Assembly (NCBI RefSeq): GCF_003073135.1
Contig: NZ_PGDQ01000002.1
Span: 62,001-126,000 of the forward strand
Length of the DNA: 64,000 nt
From: Euzebya rosea
GTDB taxonomy: Bacteria > Actinomycetota > Nitriliruptoria > Euzebyales > Euzebyaceae
Direction: 5' to 3'
Positions 57,587 to 64,000 of the stretch are shown piece by piece. Within the stretch, counting starts at the first letter, position 1, and every line of letters starts with the position of its first letter. The position numbers and the translations under genes were made by a program. Below the pieces are notes generated by a model. It was given only the letters and a program-made list of their open reading frames with translations. It was not told where the DNA came from and ran no database searches.

Positions 57587-59467
57587 TCAGCGCGTCGCGA
57601 GGAGGGTGCGGCCCAGCCGGACCTTGCCGACCTCCGGGGCGATGTCGACGCCGTCCCACACCACCGTCCCGCCGAGCACCGTCGTGGTGACGATGCCCTC
57701 GGGGCGGTTGACCATGACGTCGTTGTCGAGGTCCTCGCGGTAGATGACCTCGATCGTCTCGTCGGGGTTCCAGGCGGCCAGGCGGTCGGGGTCGATGACG
57801 ACCACGTCGGCGACCGCGCCCACGTCGAGGGTGCCGGCGTCGACCTGCCAGAAGTCCGCCGGCTCCTTGGTGAGGCGCATGACGTGCCGGGACACCTGGG
57901 ACAGCCCGTCCTCGGCGGCCCACTGCAGGCCCCGCAGGTTGGCGTCGTAGAAGGCCATGTTGGTCAGGTGCGCGCCGGAGTCGTTGAACCCGGGCAGCGT
58001 GTGGCGATCGAACAACGCCTCGCGGGCCTTCGCCCGGTCGGTGTTGGCCGTCACGGCGTACCAGCGAAGGTCCAGGTCGTAGGTCCGCAGGAGGTGCACG
58101 AACGTGTCGGCGTCGTCGGGATCGGCCGGGAACCGGCGCAGCTCGGCGGCCTCGTCGGTGTCGCAGTCCAGCCGGCCGGCCTGGAAGGTGTGCACACGCT
58201 CCTGCAGCGCCGCGAAGGTCAGGCCGTCCCACGCCGGGACCGGTCGGGTGCCGTCGATGACCAGCTTGGCCATGTCGCGCGGCACCGCGTATGGCTCGTA
58301 CCGCAGCTTCTTCAGCAGCCCCGGCAGCCCCTTGCCGTCCTTGCCGGCCATCCACATGGCGCGGAAGCGGGCCTGCCAGTCGGGGTCGTCGAGGATCGCC
58401 ATGCGGGCGTCACGGTCCTCGAGGTCGGGTTCGTTGAGCTCACGCAGCTCGGGGATCTCCTCGAACAGCGGGGTCAGCGGACCGTCGGCCCAGACCTTGA
58501 ACTCCGCAGCCAGGGCCTGCATCCGGAAGTTGCCGTTGAGCAGGCGGGAGTTGAAGGCCCGCATGAGGACCTTCGACAGCGGCAGGACCGTCCGGTCGGT
58601 GCCGATGTCCATGGCCGCGACGATGGTGGTCCGCAGCGGCGACCCGAACAACGTGCCGGACGTCAGCCCGAACGTCTTCACGGTGTCGACGGGCGAGTCC
58701 TTCGGCGGGGTGCCCTGCCACACCCGGTCGTGGTGCCGCACGACATGGGTGAGGGTCTTCAGCTCCTCGCGGGTGGTCCACTGCGAGGGGATCTTCGTCT
58801 TCCTGTTGGGGTCGTTGGCCAGGTAGTGGAACGGCAGGGCGTCGGTGGAGAACCCGGCGTACCCCTCCTTCATGGCCCGGTTCAGCAGCTGGGCCATGCG
58901 CACGATCTCGTCGTGGGAGGGGTCGCGGCTGACGGAGTCGCGCAGGCCCATGACCTCCGCACGCAGCATCGAGTGGGGAACCTGGGGGACGACGTTGGCG
59001 CCGAGCGGCTGGCGGTCGAGGTGCTCCAGGTACTCGCCCGTGGTCGACCAGTCGATCGCGTCGACCGCCCGCTGCAGGACGGGCTTGGGGATGTTCTCGA
59101 CCCGCGCGAAGCAGTCCACGATCGGGTTCTCGACGTAGTCACCGTTGTCGCGCTGCTGGGCACCGAAGGTCGTGCCGAGGGAGCAGTTGGACATCACCAC
59201 GGTGGTGGTGCCGTGCCGTGCCGCCTCGGGCAGGCCCGGCGCCAGCTCGACCTCGAGGTCGTAGTGGGTGTGGATGTCCAGCAGTCCCGGCGTGACCCAC
59301 CTGCCGGCGGCGTCCACGACGCGCTCGGCCAGGCTGGCGTCCAGGTCACGGCCACGCGCGACGATGCGCCCGTCCGCGATCGCCACGTCCTCGGTCGTCG
59401 GCATGCGGCCGTGGCCGTCGAAGACCAGGCCGCCGGTGATCAGGATGTCCCAGGTGGTGTCGCGCAT
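57587..59467 (-). CDS. N-acyl-D-amino-acid deacylase-like amidohydrolase
   Basis: 626 residues of the D-aminoacylase branch of the amidohydrolase superfamily: WDILITGGLVFDGHGR, LDIHTHYDLEVELAPG (HxH), VVMSNCSLGTTFG (metal Cys), YAGFSTDAL, FNDSGAHLTNMAFYD (catalytic Asp) and GAVADVVVIDPDRL. It would remove acyl groups from D-amino acids or similar amides. The ATG at 59467 lies eight bases from TATTGT (leaderless). An operator covers the -10. Confidence 0.88.
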   Translation of the reverse strand: MRDTTWDILITGGLVFDGHGRMPTTEDVAIADGRIVARGRDLDASLAERVVDAAGRWVTPGLLDIHTHYDLEVELAPGLPEAARHGTTTVVMSNCSLGTTFGAQQRDNGDYVENPIVDCFARVENIPKPVLQRAVDAIDWSTTGEYLEHLDRQPLGANVVPQVPHSMLRAEVMGLRDSVSRDPSHDEIVRMAQLLNRAMKEGYAGFSTDALPFHYLANDPNRKTKIPSQWTTREELKTLTHVVRHHDRVWQGTPPKDSPVDTVKTFGLTSGTLFGSPLRTTIVAAMDIGTDRTVLPLSKVLMRAFNSRLLNGNFRMQALAAEFKVWADGPLTPLFEEIPELRELNEPDLEDRDARMAILDDPDWQARFRAMWMAGKDGKGLPGLLKKLRYEPYAVPRDMAKLVIDGTRPVPAWDGLTFAALQERVHTFQAGRLDCDTDEAAELRRFPADPDDADTFVHLLRTYDLDLRWYAVTANTDRAKAREALFDRHTLPGFNDSGAHLTNMAFYDANLRGLQWAAEDGLSQVSRHVMRLTKEPADFWQVDAGTLDVGAVADVVVIDPDRLAAWNPDETIEVIYREDLDNDVMVNRPEGIVTTTVLGGTVVWDGVDIAPEVGKVRLGRTLLATR

Positions 59468-59472
59468 GAGGC

Positions 59473-59505
59473 GAAACAATAGTGTTTCTCCACTTATGGC
59501 GTCAA
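59473..59505 (-). promoter_or_regulatory. Amidohydrolase promoter with operator
   Basis: Minus strand: TTGACG (59505-59500), 18 bases, TATTGT (59481-59476), then eight bases to the ATG, so the mRNA is leaderless. The 16-bp inverted repeat GAAACA-ATAG-TGTTTC (59473-59488) covers the -10 and suggests a repressor. Confidence 0.7.
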
Positions 59506-59569
59506 GGGGCCATCCGTCGTTCCATCGCCCGACCGGTGGCGGTCATCCGGTGCAGCTAGCCTGCCACCG

Positions 59570-60259
59570 ATGTCGGAACCCGTTCGCCAGTACCGCTTCC
59601 AGCCCGCCCCCGGTGCGTGTGACCTGCTGCTGGTCCGCCACGGCGAGTCCGCGCCGGCCGTCGAGGGCCAGCCGTTCGCGACCGTCGGCGGCCATGCCGA
59701 CCCGCCGCTGGCCGAGCAGGGGCAGGACGAGGCCCGGCGCGTCGCCGAGCGGCTGAAGGGTGAGGAGATCTCCGCCGTCTACGTGACGACGCTGCAGCGC
59801 ACCCACCAGACCGCGGCGCCGCTGGCCGCCGAGCTCGGCATCGAACCCCGCGTCGAGGCGGACCTCCGCGAGGTGTTCCTGGGGGAGTGGGAGGGCGGCC
59901 TGCTGCGCATCCGTGCCCGTGAGCAGCACCCCACGGCCAGGGAGATGTTCGAGAAGGGCGACTGGGGTGTCATCCCCGGCGCCGAACCACGGGAGGAGTT
60001 CGCCGCCCGCGTCCGTGCCGGGATCACCCGTATCGCCGAGGCCCATCCCGATCAGCGCGTCGTCGCGTTCGTGCACGGTGGGATCATCGGCATGGTCATG
60101 CACCTGGCGTGCGGCAGCCACCCGTTCGCGTTCGTGGGGGCCGAGAACGGCTCCATCAACCACATCGTCGTCACCGAGGACCGCTGGATCATCCGGCGGT
60201 TCAACGACACGGGTCACCTCGCCACCGACCTCGACAAGCCGGTCCAGCCGCTGACCTGA
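59570..60259 (+). CDS. Histidine phosphatase family protein
   Basis: 229 residues with LLLVRHGES (phosphohistidine site), PLAEQGQDEARRVAERL, TLQRTHQTAAPLA, DLREVFLGEWEGG, and the second catalytic His in AFVHGGIIGM. Phosphatase or mutase of small phosphate esters; the exact substrate is not clear. TAGCCT stands seven bases before the ATG (leaderless signature). It is divergent from the amidohydrolase gene across 102 bases. Confidence 0.92.
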   Translation: MSEPVRQYRFQPAPGACDLLLVRHGESAPAVEGQPFATVGGHADPPLAEQGQDEARRVAERLKGEEISAVYVTTLQRTHQTAAPLAAELGIEPRVEADLREVFLGEWEGGLLRIRAREQHPTAREMFEKGDWGVIPGAEPREEFAARVRAGITRIAEAHPDQRVVAFVHGGIIGMVMHLACGSHPFAFVGAENGSINHIVVTEDRWIIRRFNDTGHLATDLDKPVQPLT

Positions 60260-60268
60260 CGGAGGCAC

Positions 60269-62008
60269 TCAGTCGACGCTGGCCGGCGTCGTCGCCCCGC
60301 CGTCATCGGTGCCCTCGGGCGACCATTCGTCGTGGAGGACGACCCGGTCGCGTCCCGAGCGCTTGGCCTCGAGCAACGCGCGGTCGGCGTTGGCGACAGC
60401 GGTCTCGAAGCTGTCGGCCGGTCCGGTGATCCCGGCCGATACGGTGAAGGACGGCGTGTCGCCCGTGAGCAGCGTCATGGCCAGGCTGGCCCGAACGCGC
60501 TCGACGGCGTCGGCGGCCTCCTCCGGTGAGGTCTCGGCCAGGACGACGACGAACTCCTCGCCGCCCCACCGGCCGATCAGGTCGTCGGGTCGGAACGTCG
60601 ACCCCAGCACCCGCCCGAACTGGCGCAGGGCCCGGTCGCCAGCCGCATGGCCGTGGGTGTCGTTGATCCGCTTGAACCGGTCGAGGTCGCAGAATGCGAC
60701 GCTGTAGGGCACCTCGCGAGCGGCGAGCTCGCCGACGGCGTCCTCCAGGCTCCGGCGGTTCAGCAGGCCGGTCAGGGGGTCGCGTTCGGCCTGCGTGCGG
60801 GTGGTCTCGAACGCGCGCAGCACACCGACGCGGTCCCCGGAGGTCTGCACGATCGCCTCGACACGACGCAGGTGGTCCGTGTCGGGTCGGGTGGGGGCGA
60901 TCGTGTGGAGGATCCCGACGGCCTTGCCCATGACCTTCACCGGGCTGCAGACCGCCGTCCCGCCCGAGAGGTCACGACCGCGCAGCTGCGGGCAGGCGTC
61001 GTAGGCGTCGGCATCGTCGAAGGACAGCGCGGTGCCGCGGCGTATGGCCGGGCAGTCCATGGGGGTGGCCACGGCACAGGAGGGTTCGGCGTCGTCGGGG
61101 TGGGTGGTGGTGGCCCGGTACAGGTGGGCGACGGAGGAGTCCGCCATCAGCAGCTCCGCCCGCCAGCCCGGGAGCTCCTGACGGACGGCGTCCCTGGCCG
61201 TCGCCAGCGCCGCGTCCTCGGTCAACGACATCTCGAAGGCGCTGTGCATCCGCCCCTGCATGGCCTGGTCCGCGGAGAACGCATCGCGTTCGACGGATCG
61301 TTGGTGGGACTGTCGTCGCTGCCGACCGTTCACCCGCCCCACGAGCGCCAGGAGCAGGATGACGGCGGAGAGGACACCGGCCACCATGAGCCGCGCGAGG
61401 TCGGTCTCCTGGCGGACCCCGTCGAACTGGGCGTCCACCTCGGCCTCCTGCGCGGTCACGAGATCGTCGAGGAGGCCCCGGTAGGCCTCCATCGCGGTCC
61501 TGCCGTCGTCGGCGAAGACCAGCACGGCCTCGCCGGGGCTGCCCTCGCCCGCCAGTCGAAGGACATCGCTGTACACCTCGGTCACGCGCGAGCCGGCGGC
61601 CGACACGGCCTCGACGGCGTCCCCCTCGTCGACTTGGGCAAGGTCCGACAGCCGCTGTCGGTCGTCACGGGACTCGCCCAGCAGGCTGACGATCCCGGCC
61701 AGCAGCTGCGCGTGGTCGGCGTCGGGCTGGGTCAGGTAGCGGCTGACCAGCCGTTCGGTCTCGAGGTCCCGGAGCTGGAGGGCGTGCATGGTCTCGAGGA
61801 GCGCGACGTCCCGGTCACGCAGGTGGTCGATGTGTGCCATGACCGCGCCGGTCCCGCGGAACGCCTCGACCGCGATGCTGCCGACGAGCGCGGCCACGAT
61901 CAACAGCCCGACGGTGACCACGTCGACACGTGGGAGCGTGCTGGTCGAGTGGTCAACGGCCGGCGGGGAAGCGGAAGTGGGCGTCGCGCGCGTGTCTGTC
62001 GTGTCCAC
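60269..62008 (-). CDS. Membrane GGDEF diguanylate cyclase with GAF region
   Basis: 579 residues from GTG 62008 (frame open to 62179, which would overlap the divergent gene). Two membrane helices (about 30-50 and 205-225) flank a helical sensor region. A GAF-like region with Cys (PSCAVATPMDCPAI; DACPQLRGR; AVCSPVKVMGKAVGIL) precedes a GGDEF domain with active GGEEF near 482 (GRWGGEEFVVV). The cysteines could bind a metal or sense redox. It makes c-di-GMP. Confidence 0.9.
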   Translation of the reverse strand: MDTTDTRATPTSASPPAVDHSTSTLPRVDVVTVGLLIVAALVGSIAVEAFRGTGAVMAHIDHLRDRDVALLETMHALQLRDLETERLVSRYLTQPDADHAQLLAGIVSLLGESRDDRQRLSDLAQVDEGDAVEAVSAAGSRVTEVYSDVLRLAGEGSPGEAVLVFADDGRTAMEAYRGLLDDLVTAQEAEVDAQFDGVRQETDLARLMVAGVLSAVILLLALVGRVNGRQRRQSHQRSVERDAFSADQAMQGRMHSAFEMSLTEDAALATARDAVRQELPGWRAELLMADSSVAHLYRATTTHPDDAEPSCAVATPMDCPAIRRGTALSFDDADAYDACPQLRGRDLSGGTAVCSPVKVMGKAVGILHTIAPTRPDTDHLRRVEAIVQTSGDRVGVLRAFETTRTQAERDPLTGLLNRRSLEDAVGELAAREVPYSVAFCDLDRFKRINDTHGHAAGDRALRQFGRVLGSTFRPDDLIGRWGGEEFVVVLAETSPEEAADAVERVRASLAMTLLTGDTPSFTVSAGITGPADSFETAVANADRALLEAKRSGRDRVVLHDEWSPEGTDDGGATTPASVD

Positions 62009-62129
62009 GCCCGGCCCATCGGCAGGCCCGGCCACGACTCGAGCCAGCACGCGACATCGACCGGGAGTACGTTCTCGGCGCTGACCCCGCGCGCCCGCCG
62101 TGGGGCGACACCGAGGGAAAGGCACGACC

Positions 62130-63077
62130 ATGTCGACCGCACCGGGCTGGTACCAGGCCGAGGGCGATCCTCCAGGCACCCACCGCTACTGGGACGGCCA
62201 GCAGTGGGCCTCCGACGCCCAGCCCATCGGGCAGGCACAGGGGCACCCGCCACAGGCGGCGACGCCCGCTCCGGGCGTGGGCGGCCAGTTCGGGACCCGT
62301 CAGGCCGTGCAGGGCAGCCACGAGGTCGACTACGAGATCTTCGGCGACGACATGCAGTTCGTCGAGGTCGAGCTGGACCCGGGCGAGACCGTCATCGGCG
62401 AGGCCGGCGCCATGATGTACATCGAGGACGGCATCAGCTTCGAGGTGAAGATGGGGGACGGCTCCGAACCCGACCAGGGGCTGTTCAAGAAGCTCGGCGG
62501 GGCCGCCAAGCGTGCGGTGTCCGGCGAGAGCATCTTCCTGACCCACTTCACCAACCACGGATCGGGCAAGGCCCGGGTGGCCTTCGCCGCTCCCTACCCG
62601 GGGTCGGTCCTGGCGGTCGACCTCGAGGACGTCGGCGGTCGGCTGATCGTGCAGAAGGACGGGTTCCTGGCCGCCGCCTACGGGACCCGGATCGGGGTGG
62701 CGTTCAACCGCAAGCTCGGCGCGGGCCTGCTCGGGGGTGAGGGGTTCATCCTGCAGGACCTGCAGGGTGACGGGAACGTGTTCATCCACGCTGGCGGTAC
62801 CGTCGTGGAACGCACGCTGAACAACTCCACGCTCCGCATCGACACGGGCTGCATCGTCGCGATGGAGTCGACGATCGCCTACAACATCGAGCGTGCCGGC
62901 AACCTGAAGTCGTCGTTCTTCGGCGGCGAGGGATTGTTCCTGGCCACCCTCAGCGGCACCGGCCGGGTGTGGCTGCAGTCGCTGCCGTTCGAGCGGCTGG
63001 CCAGCCGTGTGGCGCGTTCGGTCGGGACCGGCGGCAGCGGCGGGGACCAGTCGGGCTTCAACATCAACTTCGGCTGA
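62130..63077 (+). CDS. AIM24-family protein with N-terminal DUF2510
   Basis: 315 residues. DUF2510 ([22 protein letters not shown]) at 4-27 is a short Trp-rich module common in actinobacterial membrane-related proteins. A linker leads to the AIM24/TIGR00266 beta-domain ([71 protein letters not shown]). Role unknown. GGGAAAGG is the ribosome site before ATG 62130. Confidence 0.88.
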   Translation: MSTAPGWYQAEGDPPGTHRYWDGQQWASDAQPIGQAQGHPPQAATPAPGVGGQFGTRQAVQGSHEVDYEIFGDDMQFVEVELDPGETVIGEAGAMMYIEDGISFEVKMGDGSEPDQGLFKKLGGAAKRAVSGESIFLTHFTNHGSGKARVAFAAPYPGSVLAVDLEDVGGRLIVQKDGFLAAAYGTRIGVAFNRKLGAGLLGGEGFILQDLQGDGNVFIHAGGTVVERTLNNSTLRIDTGCIVAMESTIAYNIERAGNLKSSFFGGEGLFLATLSGTGRVWLQSLPFERLASRVARSVGTGGSGGDQSGFNINFG

Positions 63078-63110
63078 GCGAACGCACCGCGGTGGGGGGA
63101 TGATGGGCAG

Positions 63111-63752
63111 GTGACCGAACCGGCCCCGCATCCCTTCGCCCCGGCCCCTCCGCCGACCAGCGTCCAGCCGCTGGAGGGCCTGGCGCTCGAGCCGCTGCAG
63201 CGACGGTTCGGGGCCGTGCCCGTCCTCGGCCTCTACGCGCTCGTCAACGGCCTGGTGTCGATCGCCGTCATGACCGCCGCCGCGCTGGTGACGGGCGTGC
63301 CGCTGGTCTTCCCGTCGCTGGGCCCCACGGCCTACCTGCTGTTCAGCGACCCCCTGGGCGGCGCCGCGGCGCCGCGCAACACGATCATCGGGCACGGCAT
63401 CGGCGTCCTGGCGGGATGGGGGTCGCTGGTCGTCTTCGGGCTGCAGGACGTGGCGGCGGCCGACGCCATGGGCGCGACCCCCGGCCGGGTCGGCGCAGCC
63501 GCGGTGTCCCTCGCCCTCACCTCCGCGTTGATGGTGTGGTTGCGGCTGCCGCACCCGCCGGCCGCCGCGACCACCCTGATCGTCTCACTCGGGGTCCTGC
63601 CCCACCCGGAGGAGCTTGCCGTGCTGATGCTGGCGGTCGTCCTGCTGGCGGCGCAGGGGTGGATCATCAACCGGCTCGCCGGTGTGCCCGTACCCGTGTG
63701 GGCACCCCGCCGCGAGCCGATCTCGGTCCGGCCCGGCGGCCTGTCCGGCTGA
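63111..63752 (+). CDS. HPP-family membrane protein
   Basis: 213 residues with four to five helices and the HPP signature LPHPPAAATTLIVSLG plus PSLGPTAYLLFSDPLGG. HPP proteins include nitrite transporters in cyanobacteria and plants. The start is GTG 63111, 33 bases after the AIM24 gene, perhaps one operon. A hairpin terminator follows. Confidence 0.87.
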   Translation: MTEPAPHPFAPAPPPTSVQPLEGLALEPLQRRFGAVPVLGLYALVNGLVSIAVMTAAALVTGVPLVFPSLGPTAYLLFSDPLGGAAAPRNTIIGHGIGVLAGWGSLVVFGLQDVAAADAMGATPGRVGAAAVSLALTSALMVWLRLPHPPAAATTLIVSLGVLPHPEELAVLMLAVVLLAAQGWIINRLAGVPVPVWAPRREPISVRPGGLSG

Positions 63753-63786
63753 GACGACCTGCGGCGCCCGGACGGGGACAGACGAA

Positions 63787-63814
63787 GGGGCCGCTCCGTC
63801 GCCGGTGCGGCCCC
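63787..63814. terminator. Hairpin terminator after the HPP gene
   Basis: GGGGCCGC and GCGGCCCC form a perfect eight-base-pair stem with a 12-base loop. Located 34 bases after the stop. Confidence 0.75.
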
Positions 63815-63957
63815 TGTCGTGCTCCGCCCTGTGGAACACGTTCGTTGCCCAGTGTTGTACGACAGGACGACCCCCCCGCGCACCATTTTTTTACGCGGAC
63901 GCGACGCTGCCGTCACATTCCTGCCCTCGACCGGGGGTCGAAGGGCTCCGACGTCGC
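63815..63957. other. Non-coding end region
   Basis: No ORF with support. Contains a run of seven T at 63886-63892 after GCGCACCA, rare in this DNA, flanked by CCGCG and CGCGG; it may belong to a terminator of the plus strand. Confidence 0.4.
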
Positions 63958-64000
63958 CTACCCGTCGTGCTCGGTCAGGAAGTCCAGCAGCTGCTCGACG
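63958..64000 (-). CDS. C-terminal end of an unknown protein (partial)
   Basis: The minus strand reads VEQLLDFLTEHDG followed by a stop at 63960-63958. Only 13 codons lie in the window, so the protein cannot be named. It would converge with the HPP gene. Confidence 0.4.
   Translation of the reverse strand, partial: VEQLLDFLTEHDG

Noticed and set aside
1-64000. CRISPR arrays, insertion sequences, prophage and tRNA genes
   Set aside because: No spaced repeat array, transposase, phage structural gene or cloverleaf was found on reading both strands; the only RNA genes supported are tmRNA and the riboswitch.

Overview
The window is about 64 kb of very GC-rich DNA, densely packed with genes on both strands, and has no ribosomal RNA, tRNA, CRISPR array or insertion sequence that I can see. 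Gene content and order point to an actinobacterium: mec-cysO-cysM, murI - class II phosphodiesterase - rph - rdgB, htdX-fabG4-fadA2-fadE, desA3 with its reductase, a four-gene conservon, a BldN-like sigma factor and a Ser/Thr kinase. Cell wall binding repeat 2 (CWB2) proteins and a heliorhodopsin suggest a deep-branching lineage such as the Nitriliruptoria (Euzebya-like). That placement is an inference.

Layout. 1-4.3 kb holds the end of ftsE, then ftsX, an M23 murein hydrolase, a C-terminal processing protease and smpB. 4.3-7.7 kb holds a GGDEF/EAL protein, tmRNA and an HNH endonuclease. 7.7-12.5 kb holds the heliorhodopsin, a DNA helicase, two membrane proteins and a thioesterase. 12.5-16.8 kb holds a histidine kinase, selD and the sulfur-carrier cysteine pathway. 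16.8-23.8 kb is fatty-acid metabolism around a divergent promoter with a perfect 15-bp operator.

23.8-31.1 kb is the most striking block. A cobalamin riboswitch is followed by five tightly packed genes: a secreted transcobalamin-like protein with three CWB2 modules, a stalked membrane protein with the same DUF4430 cobalamin-grasping domain, and an ECF transporter (EcfT, fused EcfA-EcfA', S component). Together they read as a complete B12 capture and import route.

31.1-34.8 kb holds an EphD-like hydrolase/dehydrogenase fusion, a metal-dependent hydrolase and an HxlR regulator. 34.9-39.6 kb holds murI to rdgB and a Ycf46-like AAA ATPase. 39.6-41.8 kb holds the BldN-like sigma factor and a DUF5667 protein. 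41.8-46.3 kb is the conservon, closed by a strong terminator. 46.3-51.7 kb holds small proteins, a dihydroorotase, a CWB2 lipoprotein and a GH1 glycosidase. 51.8-54.8 kb holds an SRPBCC protein and the DesA3-type desaturase system. 54.9-64 kb holds a Ser/Thr kinase, a MerR regulator, a D-aminoacylase-type amidohydrolase, a phosphatase, a GGDEF protein, an AIM24 protein and an HPP protein.

Regulation visible in the sequence. Many monocistronic or operon-leading genes have TAnnnT 6-9 bases before the start codon and no Shine-Dalgarno sequence, which suggests widespread leaderless transcription. Within operons, ATGA/GTGA/TTGA stop-start overlaps are the rule, and two tiny ORFs sit in such overlaps. 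The 15-bp inverted repeat GCTACC-N3-GGTAGC occurs at two distant promoters and looks like a shared operator.
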